Positions 30,521 to 38,915 of a stretch of DNA of 64,000 nt are shown here, in pieces; positions within the stretch are counted from its first letter, which is position 1; every line of letters starts with the position of its first letter. A program made the position numbers and the translations under genes. The DNA lies in the NCBI GenBank assembly GCA_000751295.2, contig CCMO02000001.1, positions 5,111,838 through 5,175,837 on the forward strand, read 5' to 3'. This DNA comes from a bacterium YEK0313 (GTDB lineage Bacteria > Pseudomonadota > Alphaproteobacteria > Rhizobiales > Phreatobacteraceae). A model generated the notes under the pieces. That model was given only the letters and a program-made list of their open reading frames with translations, was not told the DNA's origin and searched no databases.

Positions 30521-30537
30521 CGCGCACATTCGTGCGC
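30521..30537. promoter_or_regulatory. Palindrome in the divergent promoter region
   Basis: GCGCAC (30522-30527), ATTC and GTGCGC (30532-30537) form a perfect inverted repeat between the divergent creatininase and metallohydrolase genes. It may bind a shared regulator, but no regulator gene adjoins it. Confidence 0.3.
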
Positions 30538-30609
30538 CTTCGCCGAGCCTGCCATGGCTTGCCACGGTTCGCGCCGGCTTCAAAGTTCTCAATGAGCGGG
30601 AGTGCCTTG

Positions 30610-31782
30610 ATGAGTTTCGACCTGATCCTGCGCGGTGGGCGCGTGATCGACCCCTCGCAGAAGCTGGACGGCGTGCGCGACGTCGGCTTTTTCGGTGGCA
30701 AGGTTGCCGCGGTCGGCAAGGACCTGAAGCCGGGATCGGAGACTGAAATCCGCGACGTGACCGGCTATATCGTCACCCCTGGCCTCATCGACCTGCACAC
30801 CCATGTCTATTGGGGCGGCACCTCGCTCGGCATCGACGCCGAGGAGTTCTGCCGCACCTCGGGCGTCACCACGGCGATCGACACCGGCTCGGCGGGCCCG
30901 GGCAACTGGATGGGCTTCCGCAAGCATGTGATCGAGAAGAGCCAGGTTCGCATCCTCGCCTATCTCCATGTCAGCCATGCCGGCATCTACGGCTTCGACA
31001 AGCGCGTCATGGTCGGCGAAAGCCGCGAGATCCTGCACATGAACCCGGTCGCCTGCGTGGAGGTCGCCGACCAGAACCGCGACCTGATCGTCGGCATCAA
31101 GGTGCGCGTCGGCCTGCATGCCTCGGGCACCAACGGCGAGAGCGCGCTGGATCTCGCCCTGCAGGTCGCCGACGAGGTCGGCATGCCGCTGATGTGCCAT
31201 ATCGACCATCCGCCGCCGTCCTATGAACATGTCATCGGCCGGCTGCGGCCGGGCGACGTCCTGACCCATGCCTTCCGGCCGTTCCCCAACGCCCCCTGCA
31301 CCGCGCAAGGCACGGTGAAGCCGGAAGTGCTCGCCGCCCGCAAGAAGGGCGTCATCTTCGACATCGGCCACGGCAAGGGTTCGTTCTCGTTCAAGACGAC
31401 GCGCAACATGCTGGCCAACGGCTTCGAGCCGGATGTGATCTCCTCCGACGTGCACACGCTGTGCATCGAGGGCCCCGCCTTCGACCAGGTCACCACCTTG
31501 TCGAAGTTCCTGGTCATGGGCATGCCGCTCGACCGCGTCATCGCCGCCTCGACCGTCAATGCCGCCATGGCGCTGAAGCGCCCCGAGCTCGGCAGCCTGA
31601 AGCCCGGCTCGGTGGGCGATGCCACCATCCTCTCGATCAAGGAAGGCCGCTTCGACTATGTCGACGTTCTCGGCGAGCACCTGATCGGCGATCGCAAGAT
31701 CATTGCCGAGGGCACGGTGATCGGCGGCAAGTGGTGGCACCCCAAGCGCTCGACGCGGTTCAAGAAGCTCGCGACGGCCTGA
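30610..31782 (+). CDS. Dihydroorotase-like amidohydrolase/deacetylase metallohydrolase
   Basis: This 390-aa enzyme has the amidohydrolase-superfamily motif GLIDLHTHVYWGG (about 59-71), later metal ligands in MCHIDHPP and ISSDVHTLC, and a C-terminal beta-sandwich (GSVGDATILSI). It fits the amidohydrolase/deacetylase metallohydrolase group, which includes enzymes acting on N-acetyl or cyclic amide substrates. The ATG follows GCGGGAGTGCCTTG. Divergent pairing with a creatininase-family gene suggests linked substrates. Confidence 0.85.
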   Translation: MSFDLILRGGRVIDPSQKLDGVRDVGFFGGKVAAVGKDLKPGSETEIRDVTGYIVTPGLIDLHTHVYWGGTSLGIDAEEFCRTSGVTTAIDTGSAGPGNWMGFRKHVIEKSQVRILAYLHVSHAGIYGFDKRVMVGESREILHMNPVACVEVADQNRDLIVGIKVRVGLHASGTNGESALDLALQVADEVGMPLMCHIDHPPPSYEHVIGRLRPGDVLTHAFRPFPNAPCTAQGTVKPEVLAARKKGVIFDIGHGKGSFSFKTTRNMLANGFEPDVISSDVHTLCIEGPAFDQVTTLSKFLVMGMPLDRVIAASTVNAAMALKRPELGSLKPGSVGDATILSIKEGRFDYVDVLGEHLIGDRKIIAEGTVIGGKWWHPKRSTRFKKLATA

Positions 31783-31803
31783 CGGTCCCGAGACGGGCGG
31801 CGC

Positions 31804-33474
31804 TCAGGCCGCCCGGATCCGGGCCAGGAACCCCGACACGGCGCCGTCGAGCCGGCTCGATCCCTCCTTCAGCCGGGCCGCGGCCGCCGTCATCACGGCG
31901 GCGGCTTCCGACGTCTCGTCGGCCGCCCGGGTGACGCGCTCGATGTCGGTTTCGACAGTCCGGGTTCCGCTGGCCGCATCGGCGACCGCCCCGGCAATGC
32001 CGTGTGTCACCGCCGACTGCTCCTCCACCGCCGCCATGATCGAGGACGAAACCGAGGAGATCTCGCCGATCGTCCGGTTGATCGCCTCGATCGCCGCGAC
32101 CGCCTCCGCCGTCACCGTCTGCACGGCGCCGATCTGGCTGGCGATCTCCTCGGTCGCCCGCGAGGTCTGCGAGGCAAGGCTCTTCACCTCGGAGGCGACC
32201 ACCGCGAAGCCTTTGCCGGCCTCGCCCGCGCGCGCCGCCTCGATGGTGGCATTGAGCGCAAGCAGGTTGGTCTGGGCGGCGATCGCGCTGATCAGGTTGA
32301 CGACATCGCCGATCTTCTGGGTCGAGACGACCAGCGTGCCGACGATCTCGCCGGTGCGCGTCGCCTGGTCGACCGCGGAAATGGCGATCTGCTGCGCCTG
32401 GGCGGTACGGCTCGAAATCTCGCCGATCGAGGCGGCGAGCTCCTGAGCCGAGCCGGCAGCGCTCTCGACGCTGCCGGTGGCGCCGGCCGAGGTTTCCGCG
32501 AGGACCTTGCCGAGCCCGGCGACATTGGTCGCGACCGTGCCGACCCGCCCGGAATTGCCGACGATCTCCTCGGCCGATCCGGCGACCGTCGCAACGACCG
32601 ACTGAACGGTGGCGGCGAACTCGTCGGCGAGCACCGCCATGTCGTGGGCCCGCGCGGCCCGGTTCGCCTCGGCCTGCTCGGCCTCCGCCGCCTTCAGCCG
32701 CTCGACCTCCACCGCATTGTCGCGGAACACCAGCACCTTGCGGGCCAGCGCACCGATCTCGTCGCGCCGGGCCGTATCGGCGACATCGGTATCGGTACGG
32801 CCCTCGGCGATCGCCTCGACCGAGGCCGTCAGGCGCGACAGCGGCGCGGCGACGCCGCGCAGGATGGTCCAGAGCGCGACGAGGCCGGCGACGAGCGCGA
32901 GGCCGATCGTTGCGATGATCAGCCGGGTCAGGCTCGTCTTGGCATTCTCGACATCCTGAGAGAGCGCCGCGACGCGCCGGCTGTTCGCCTCGGCAAGCCC
33001 CGCCATCTCGGCATTCAGCCGCTGCCGCGCCGTCCGGTTCGCGTCATTGTCGCCGATCACCCGGGCGGCGGCGTTGCCCTCGTTGCGGCCGGCGCGCGCC
33101 AGCTCCTCACGCAGGCGGATGAAGGCCTCGGCCTCGTCGGTAAGGCGCTGCCGGCTGGCCGCCTCCTCGGGCGGCAGCAGCGCGGCCCACTCCCTGATGG
33201 TCGCCCGGAAGCGGGCGAGCTGCTGGTCCTGGCCGGCGGCGAAACGTTCGAGCGCGGCCTTGTCCGAGGACATGTAGATGCCGCGCGATTCCATCACGAC
33301 CGCAAAGATCAGCGCGTTGGCGCGCTCGGCCATCAGCGAGATGCGCGCGGTCTGCTCGATGCCGTCGACTGCCGTCTGGTAGCGCTGGAAGCCGTAGACG
33401 GCCACGCCGCCGATGACGAGCGCGGCAGTGGCGAGACCGCCGACAATGGCGACGAGACGGGTCTTGATCTGCAT
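31804..33474 (-). CDS. Methyl-accepting chemotaxis protein
   Basis: This 556-aa receptor has a membrane helix at about 7-29, a helical periplasmic sensor (30-185), a second helix (about 186-207) and a HAMP domain (about 208-262). The cytoplasmic signalling domain contains the hairpin tip segment NLLALNATIEAARAGEAGKG (about 411-430). It would signal to CheA/CheW at a pole. The ligand is unknown; it may sense a substrate of the neighbouring catabolic genes. No CheR-binding pentapeptide is seen at the C-terminus. Confidence 0.92.
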   Translation of the reverse strand: MQIKTRLVAIVGGLATAALVIGGVAVYGFQRYQTAVDGIEQTARISLMAERANALIFAVVMESRGIYMSSDKAALERFAAGQDQQLARFRATIREWAALLPPEEAASRQRLTDEAEAFIRLREELARAGRNEGNAAARVIGDNDANRTARQRLNAEMAGLAEANSRRVAALSQDVENAKTSLTRLIIATIGLALVAGLVALWTILRGVAAPLSRLTASVEAIAEGRTDTDVADTARRDEIGALARKVLVFRDNAVEVERLKAAEAEQAEANRAARAHDMAVLADEFAATVQSVVATVAGSAEEIVGNSGRVGTVATNVAGLGKVLAETSAGATGSVESAAGSAQELAASIGEISSRTAQAQQIAISAVDQATRTGEIVGTLVVSTQKIGDVVNLISAIAAQTNLLALNATIEAARAGEAGKGFAVVASEVKSLASQTSRATEEIASQIGAVQTVTAEAVAAIEAINRTIGEISSVSSSIMAAVEEQSAVTHGIAGAVADAASGTRTVETDIERVTRAADETSEAAAVMTAAAARLKEGSSRLDGAVSGFLARIRAA

Positions 33475-33673
33475 CGGTGGTCCCCCCAGCGATGAATTTT
33501 CTTGCGCTATGCATGAGAACGGCAGGGGAATGGTTAAGAAGCCCCTAGCGAAACCGCATGGTTGGCCTTCGGCGACCGCAAATAGCCCAAAAATTGGTCA
33601 TGCCACCGCCCGAAGCCGGCCTACACGGGGCTCGGCCCTTGCATCGCCCGGCAAAAAACGGCAACGAGCAGCC

Positions 33674-35041
33674 ATGGCCATCCACCAGCCCCTGCCCGCC
33701 CCGCCCTACAATATTGCCGGCCTCGTCGAGGCGCTCGGCGACGTCCCCGTCGTCACCGAGCCGGTCATCGTCCGCCGCCGCTCGCGCGACTTCTTCTGGT
33801 ACTCGCCGATCCTGGCGGAGGAGCTGAAGACGGTCGCCGGCGACATCATCGTCAAGCCGCGCAACGAAGCCGATGTGGTCAGGACGGCGGCCGCCTGCGC
33901 CCGGCTGCGCATCCCGCTCACCGTGCGCGCCGGCGGCACGGGCAATTACGGCCAGGCCATGCCGCTCGCCGGCGGCGTGCTGCTCGACATGACCGGGCTC
34001 GACCAGGTGCTCTGGCAGAAGCCCGGCATCGTCCGTGTCCAGGCCGGCATGAACCTGTTGAGCCTCGACAAGGCGACGCGCGAAGCCGGCTTCGAGCTGC
34101 GCATGCATCCCTCCACCAAGCGCACCGCGACCGTCGGCGGCTTCGTCGCCGGCGGATCGGGCGGTATCGGCTCGGTCGCCTATGGGGGCCTGCGCGAGCC
34201 CGGCAACATCCTTGCCGCGCGGATCGTCACCGTGGAGGAGGAACCGCGCATCCTGGAACTGCGCCAGGACGCGGCGCAGAAGGTCAACCGGGCCTACGGC
34301 ACGACCGGCATCATCACCGAGCTGGAAATGCCGCTGGCGCCCGCCTGGCCCTGGATCGATGTCATCGTCGCCTTCGACAGTTTCTGGGAGGCTTTCGAGG
34401 CCGGCCAGGCCGTCGCCATGGCCGACGGCGTCGTCAAGAAGCTGGTGACGCCGATCGCCGCGCCGATCCCCTCCTATTTCGGCGCGCTGAAGAGCGCCTG
34501 TCCCGAAGGCAAGAGCATCCTCGCCTGCATGATCGCCGAACCCTTCCTCGACAGCTTCAAGGCGGTGCTCGCCGGGCGCGGCACGGTGACGCACGAGGCG
34601 CCATCCGAAGAAGGGCCGGGCCAGGTGCCGCTCTACGAATATTCCTGGAACCACACGACGCTGCAGTGGCTGAAGACCGACCGGTCGATCACCTACCTGC
34701 AGCTCCTCTACCCGCACGACCGGCTGGAGCAGAGCGTCCGGCAGATGATGGAGATGCTCGAGGGCGAGGTCCTGCCCCATCTCGAATTCATCCGCTTCGC
34801 CGGCCGCATCACCTGCAGCGCGCTGCCGATCGTCCGCTATACGACGCCCGAGCGCCTGAACGAGATCATTGCCCTGCACGAGGAGCACGGCGTGCTGGTC
34901 GCCAATCCGCATGTGGTGAGCCTCGAGGACGGCTCGCGCCACAAGCGCGCCGACGCCGATCAGCTCGGCTTCAAGGCCGAGGTCGACCCGATGGGCCTGC
35001 TCAATCCCGGCAAGATGCGCAGCTTCGTGCCCGTGCGCTAA
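33674..35041 (+). CDS. FAD-binding (PCMH-type) oxidoreductase, copy 1
   Basis: This 455-aa enzyme has an N-terminal PCMH FAD-binding domain with RAGGTGNYGQAMPLAGG (about 91-107) and VGGFVAGGSGGIGS, and a C-terminal cap domain ending in LNPGKM. It is clearly paralogous to the gene at 40198, with identical SRDFF(W)-SPIL, GTGNYGQA and YEY-WNHTTL segments. Relatives oxidise hydroxy acids or hydroxylated amines. No His-dependent covalent FAD motif is obvious. The ATG at 33674 has a weak ribosome site; the gene appears monocistronic. Confidence 0.82.
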   Translation: MAIHQPLPAPPYNIAGLVEALGDVPVVTEPVIVRRRSRDFFWYSPILAEELKTVAGDIIVKPRNEADVVRTAAACARLRIPLTVRAGGTGNYGQAMPLAGGVLLDMTGLDQVLWQKPGIVRVQAGMNLLSLDKATREAGFELRMHPSTKRTATVGGFVAGGSGGIGSVAYGGLREPGNILAARIVTVEEEPRILELRQDAAQKVNRAYGTTGIITELEMPLAPAWPWIDVIVAFDSFWEAFEAGQAVAMADGVVKKLVTPIAAPIPSYFGALKSACPEGKSILACMIAEPFLDSFKAVLAGRGTVTHEAPSEEGPGQVPLYEYSWNHTTLQWLKTDRSITYLQLLYPHDRLEQSVRQMMEMLEGEVLPHLEFIRFAGRITCSALPIVRYTTPERLNEIIALHEEHGVLVANPHVVSLEDGSRHKRADADQLGFKAEVDPMGLLNPGKMRSFVPVR

Positions 35042-35150
35042 ACCGGGCCGGCCAGCGGCGGGCGCTCGCATCCATCATCGGCAGCCTATCCATTGGGCGC
35101 GATAGCGGCCGCATCTCCGCGGCCGCCGAGGCAGATGAGCCGTCGCGCCG

Positions 35151-35180
35151 TTGACGTTCGCATATCCCGTCGGTTATACG
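35151..35180 (+). promoter_or_regulatory. Sigma-70-like promoter of the ArsR operon
   Basis: TTGACG (35151-35156), an 18-base spacer and TATACG (35175-35180) resemble a housekeeping promoter. Transcription would start within the palindromic operator at 35185-35206. Confidence 0.55.
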
Positions 35181-35184
35181 TCAA

Positions 35185-35206
35185 TCAATAACCACAGAGT
35201 TATTGA
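35185..35206. promoter_or_regulatory. Palindromic ArsR-type operator
   Basis: TCAATAAC (35185-35192) and GTTATTGA (35199-35206) form a perfect inverted repeat with a 6-base centre, 21 bp before the ArsR start codon and over the predicted transcription start. Position and symmetry suit autorepression by the encoded ArsR protein. Confidence 0.7.
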
Positions 35207-35227
35207 TACGAGCGGCCGACGATTATC

Positions 35228-35551
35228 ATGCCCGAAGCCCATGACGTGCTGTTCAGAACGCTCGCCGATCCGACCCGGCGCGCCCTTTTCGAGCGCCTGT
35301 GCCGCGACGGCGAACAGACCGTCGGCATGCTCACCGCCCATGCCGGCATTTCGCAGCCGGCCGTGTCGAAACATCTCGGCCTGCTGAAACAGGCGGGCCT
35401 GGTGCGCGATCGCCATGAAGGCCGCCAGACGCATTACAGCGCGCAGCTTGGCGCGCTCGCGCCGCTGGTCGACTGGACGAGCCGGATGGCCGGCTTCTGG
35501 CAGAGCCGTTTCGACGACCTCGAGGACCTGCTCAAAAGGATGGACCAATGA
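35228..35551 (+). CDS. ArsR/SmtB family transcriptional repressor
   Basis: This 107-aa winged-helix protein has the ArsR recognition region ISQPAVSKHLGLLKQAGLVRDRHEGRQTHYSA (core at 41-60). It lacks the CVC arsenic motif and belongs to the group paired with AHSA1/SRPBCC proteins. It probably represses its own operon through the operator at 35185-35206. The stop overlaps the next start by 4 bp (ATGA at 35548), so the two are translationally coupled. Confidence 0.9.
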   Translation: MPEAHDVLFRTLADPTRRALFERLCRDGEQTVGMLTAHAGISQPAVSKHLGLLKQAGLVRDRHEGRQTHYSAQLGALAPLVDWTSRMAGFWQSRFDDLEDLLKRMDQ

Positions 35552-35958
35552 CCGAAGCCGCGACCGAAACACGCACCGTCGTCGTCGAGCGCGAATTCGC
35601 CCATCCGCCCGAGAAGCTCTGGCGGGCACTGACCCAGCCGCACCTGATCGCGGAATGGCTGATGAAGAACGATTTCCAGCCGGCTCCGGACCACCGCTTT
35701 CGGCTCGAGGCCCATTGGGGCGCGGTCGATTGCCGGGTTCTGGAAATCGAGGAGCACAGAAGCCTCTCCTACAGCTGGGTGGCCCAGGGTCTTGAGAGCA
35801 TCGTCACCTGGACGCTGACCCCGACCGGCCGCGGCACGCAGCTGCGCATGGAGCAGACCGGCTTCCGCCCCGAGCAGCGCCTCGCCTATTTCGGCGCGCG
35901 CAGCGGCTGGCCGCAATTCTTCGACAAGCTCGACGAGGTTCTCGCGCGGGCGCCGTGA
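35548..35958 (+). CDS. SRPBCC (AHSA1-like) domain protein
   Basis: This 136-aa protein has the START-like SRPBCC/AHSA1 fold, with REFAHPPEKLWRALTQPHLI at the N-terminus and a final helix GWPQFFDKLDEVLARAP. Such proteins bind small hydrophobic molecules or chaperone partners, and often follow an ArsR gene. It overlaps that gene by 4 bp. It is followed by two DUF1801 genes, a common arrangement whose function is unknown. Confidence 0.88.
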   Translation: MTEAATETRTVVVEREFAHPPEKLWRALTQPHLIAEWLMKNDFQPAPDHRFRLEAHWGAVDCRVLEIEEHRSLSYSWVAQGLESIVTWTLTPTGRGTQLRMEQTGFRPEQRLAYFGARSGWPQFFDKLDEVLARAP

Positions 35959-36015
35959 CGCCGGCGCGAACGAACCGCAGGCCCGGCCGCGGCGTTGCAG
36001 ACGACGAGAGGGACC

Positions 36016-36486
36016 ATGGCAGACGAGAAGCGGGTGACAGGGCCGGTTCGAAAACCAGTCGCCGCCGCCAAGACGGCGGGCGAAGCCGCCGGTCCGGCGA
36101 GCGGCGATGCCGCATCGCGCCTGATCGACCAGCGCATCGCCGAGCTCGGCGGATGGCGCGGCGAAACCCTCGCCCGCATGCGCAAGCTGATCCTGGAGGC
36201 TGTCCCCGACGCGATCGAGGAATGGAAATGGCGCGGCACGCCGGTCTGGTCGCACGACGGCATCATCTGCACCGGCGAGAGCTATCAGAAGGTGGTGAAG
36301 CTCACTTTCGCCAACGGCGCCGGCCTGGCCGACCCAACCGGCCTGTTCAATGCCAGCCTCGACGGCAATGTCAGGAGGGCGATCGATATCCATGAGGGCG
36401 AAACGGTCGATGCCGAGGCGTTCAAGGCGCTGGTCCGGGCCGCCGCGACGCGCAACGGCCTGAAAGCCGGCAAGCGACGAGGCTGA
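36016..36486 (+). CDS. DUF1801 domain protein, first copy
   Basis: This 156-aa protein has an Ala/Lys-rich leader (1-33) and a DUF1801/YdhG-like domain with EWKWRGTPVWSHDGIIC and KVVKLTFANGAGL. The ATG at 36016 follows CGAGAGGGACC. It lies 57 bp after the AHSA1 gene and 1 bp before the second DUF1801 gene, so it is part of the ArsR operon. The function of DUF1801 is unknown. Confidence 0.8.
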   Translation: MADEKRVTGPVRKPVAAAKTAGEAAGPASGDAASRLIDQRIAELGGWRGETLARMRKLILEAVPDAIEEWKWRGTPVWSHDGIICTGESYQKVVKLTFANGAGLADPTGLFNASLDGNVRRAIDIHEGETVDAEAFKALVRAAATRNGLKAGKRRG

Positions 36487-36487
36487 G

Positions 36488-37003
36488 ATGGCCGGCAAAG
36501 CTCCTCCGAAACCGCCGCCGAAATCCCGTGCCACACCGAAGTCCCGCGCCATGCCGAAATCCACGGGGACCGCGGCCGGCTCCGGCGGCTCCGGCCCGAA
36601 GCCGGTGGTGCTGCTCTCAGGCGGTAATCCGCAGATTGCCAAGGCCGACGGCGACGCGCCGGTTCAGGCCTATATCGCGGCCATGCCCGGCTGGAAGCGC
36701 GGCGTCGGCGAGCGCCTCGACACCCTCATCGTGCGGACCGTGCCCCATGTCCGCAAGGCGGTGAAATGGAATTCGCCGCTCTACGGCATCGAGGGCCGGG
36801 GCTGGTTCCTCGGCATCCACACCTTCACCCATTACGTGAAAGTGGCCTTTTTCAATGGTGCATCGCTCGAGCCCCCACCGCCCGGCCCGAGCAAGGACAA
36901 GAACACGCGCTATTTCGACATCCGGGAAGACGACCCGTTCGACGAAGCCGCGATCGCCGGCTGGATCCGGCAGGCGGCCGCCCTGCCCGGCTGGGTGCCG
37001 TAA
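36488..37003 (+). CDS. DUF1801 domain protein, second copy
   Basis: This 171-aa protein has a Pro/Lys/Ser-rich low-complexity N-terminus (1-40) and a DUF1801 domain with VRKAVKWNSPLYGIEGRGWF and YVKVAFFNGASLEPPPPG. It starts 1 bp after the previous stop, so translation is probably coupled. It is the last gene of the ArsR operon and is followed by an inverted-repeat element. Confidence 0.8.
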   Translation: MAGKAPPKPPPKSRATPKSRAMPKSTGTAAGSGGSGPKPVVLLSGGNPQIAKADGDAPVQAYIAAMPGWKRGVGERLDTLIVRTVPHVRKAVKWNSPLYGIEGRGWFLGIHTFTHYVKVAFFNGASLEPPPPGPSKDKNTRYFDIREDDPFDEAAIAGWIRQAAALPGWVP

Positions 37004-37025
37004 GCATCGCTTGCCCACTGCAAGG

Positions 37026-37210
37026 AAGTCGGCCGTCCTTCGCGGCTCGCGCAAGAGCGCTCGCACCTCAGGATGAGGTTTGTTGAGTATTGCATCGACC
37101 TTTTTGCACTGAAGCTCGCCCCGCTCACTCGCATCAGCAAGCGACTTGCAAATCTCCACCTCCCTCATCCTGAGGTGCGAGCGTAGCGAGCCTCGAAGGA
37201 CGGCCGACTT
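37026..37210. repeat. Rhizobiales-type intergenic inverted repeat (element A)
   Basis: The left arm (37026-37078, from AAGTCGGCCGTCCTTCG to CACCTCAGGATGAGG) is nearly the reverse complement of the right arm (37163-37210, from CCTCATCCTGAGGTGCGAGC to GGACGGCCGACTT). A central stretch of about 84 bp separates them. It lies between convergent genes. The sequence shares its CCTCA...TGAGG core and GCTCG...CTCGAA layout with the element near 57.7 kb. It may act as a bidirectional terminator or be a REP-like mobile repeat. Confidence 0.8.
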
Positions 37211-37238
37211 CGATGCAAGACTCTGAATCGACCGCCCA

Positions 37239-38123
37239 TCAATTCTCGCGCTTCAGCGCGCTTTCGTGCCAGCGCCTGAGCAGCATGTGCGAAACCCAGC
37301 TGGTCGCCAGGAAGATCGCGATGCCGGTCATCGAGATCATCAGGAGCGCGGCGAACATCCGGGGGATCTTGAGCTGGTAGCCCGCCTCCAGGATGCGGTA
37401 GGCAAGTCCCGAGGCCGAGCCGCCCGAGCCGGCGACGAATTCGGCGACGACCGCGCCAATGAGCGCAAGGCCGCCCGAGATCTTCAGGCCACCGAGGAAA
37501 TAGGGCAGCGCCGCCGGCAGCCGGAGATAGCGCAGCGTCTGCCAGCGCGAGGCGCCGTAGAGCTGGAACAGGTTGATCAGGTTGTGGTCGGCCGAGTTGA
37601 GCCCGAGGATCGTGTTCGACAGGATCGGGAAGAAGGCGACGAGCCAGGCGCAGATCAGCAGCGACAGGTTGATGTCGCCCACCCAGATGATGATCAGGGG
37701 AGCGATGGCGACGACCGGCGTCACCTGCAGGATGACCGCATAGGGGAACAGCGACTTTTCCAGCCATTTCGACTGGGTGAAGAGAACGGCGAGGCCGACG
37801 CCCAGCACGACGGCGGCGACCAGCGCCGCTGCGGTGATCTTCAGCGTCACCCAGAGCGAGGCCGCGAGCGAGGCTCCGTCCTCGACCAGCGTGCGGGCGA
37901 TCAGCAGCGGACCCGGCAGGATGAAGGGCGGGATCTCGCGCAGGCGGACGACCGCCTCCCAGGCCCCGAGCACGAGAATGCCGACGACGAGCGGCGCGAT
38001 GATGCCCGGCCAGGTCTCGGTCGACACGCCCAGCACCTTGCGGTCCTCGCGATAGATCGGCCTTGCTTCGGCATCAGTGCCGTCATGGGCGACGGCGGGA
38101 GGCTTCACGGCTGCCTGGCTCAT
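37239..38123 (-). CDS. ABC transporter permease (NitT/TauT/THI5-type), system 1
   Basis: This 294-aa membrane protein has a polar N-terminus (1-37) and about six helices. It carries the ATPase-contact EAA loop typical of SsuC/TauC-like permeases (LYGASRWQTLRYLRLPAALP, about 209-228). It overlaps the ATPase gene by 4 bp (ATGA at 38120) and completes a three-gene importer with a THI5/NMT1-type binding protein. The substrate is not known. Confidence 0.9.
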   Translation of the reverse strand: MSQAAVKPPAVAHDGTDAEARPIYREDRKVLGVSTETWPGIIAPLVVGILVLGAWEAVVRLREIPPFILPGPLLIARTLVEDGASLAASLWVTLKITAAALVAAVVLGVGLAVLFTQSKWLEKSLFPYAVILQVTPVVAIAPLIIIWVGDINLSLLICAWLVAFFPILSNTILGLNSADHNLINLFQLYGASRWQTLRYLRLPAALPYFLGGLKISGGLALIGAVVAEFVAGSGGSASGLAYRILEAGYQLKIPRMFAALLMISMTGIAIFLATSWVSHMLLRRWHESALKREN

Positions 38124-38914
38124 GCGGAGATCGCCTCCTTCAGCTTGTCGGAGGCGATCCGGCACCAATGGGCATAGTCCGCCGAGGTGCGGAACAGTTC
38201 GTCGCGCGGATAGGGCGCTTCCACCTTCAGGTCCGCCATGACCCGGCCGGGCCTGGCCGCCATGACGACGATGCGCTGGGACAGATAGACGCTTTCGAAC
38301 ACCGAATGGGTGACGAAGACCGCCGAGAAGCGGTTCGTCTCCCAGAGGCCGAGCAGGTCGTCGTTCAGCTTGTGGCGGGTGATCTCGTCGAGCGCGGCGA
38401 AGGGCTCGTCCATCAGGAGGATCTTCGGCTGGGTGACCAGCGCCCGGGCGATCGAGACGCGCATCTTCATGCCGCCCGAGAGCTCGCGCGGATAGCTGCG
38501 CTCGAAGCCTTTCAGGCCGACCAGGGCGAGCATGGCCGCCCCGCGCGCCTCGGCTTCGCCCTGCGGCACGTGTTTCAGCTTCAGGGGCAGCACGACATTG
38601 GCGAGCGCGGTGGCCCACGGCATCAGCGTCGGGTCCTGGAACACGTAGCCGAGCTCGTGGCCCCCGCCGATCTGGCTCTCGCCCGGCCAGTCGATCGTGC
38701 CGACGCTCGGCTCGCCAAGTCCGGCGATCATGCGCAGCAGGGTCGACTTGCCGCAGCCGGAGGGGCCGAGCAGGCTGACGAATTCGCCGGCCGCCAGGTC
38801 CAGATTGACGTCGCGCACGGCGATCGTGCCGTTGGCGAACTGCTTCGACACATGCTGGATCGAGACGAGCGTTCCGGCGCTCGCCGGCGTCGTGGCTGAA
38901 ACGGAAACCGACAC
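38120..38914 (-). CDS. ABC transporter ATP-binding protein, system 1
   Basis: This 264-aa ATPase has Walker A GPSGCGKST (about 50-58), a Q-loop in YVFQDPTLM, the signature LSGGMKMRVSIARAL and Walker B ILLMDEPFAALDE. The sequence is SsuB/TauB-like. The start is a GTG at 38914, 1 bp after the stop of the binding-protein gene. It powers the importer with the permease at 37239 and the binding protein at 38916. Confidence 0.92.
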   Translation of the reverse strand: MSVSVSATTPASAGTLVSIQHVSKQFANGTIAVRDVNLDLAAGEFVSLLGPSGCGKSTLLRMIAGLGEPSVGTIDWPGESQIGGGHELGYVFQDPTLMPWATALANVVLPLKLKHVPQGEAEARGAAMLALVGLKGFERSYPRELSGGMKMRVSIARALVTQPKILLMDEPFAALDEITRHKLNDDLLGLWETNRFSAVFVTHSVFESVYLSQRIVVMAARPGRVMADLKVEAPYPRDELFRTSADYAHWCRIASDKLKEAISA

Positions 38915-38915
38915 G

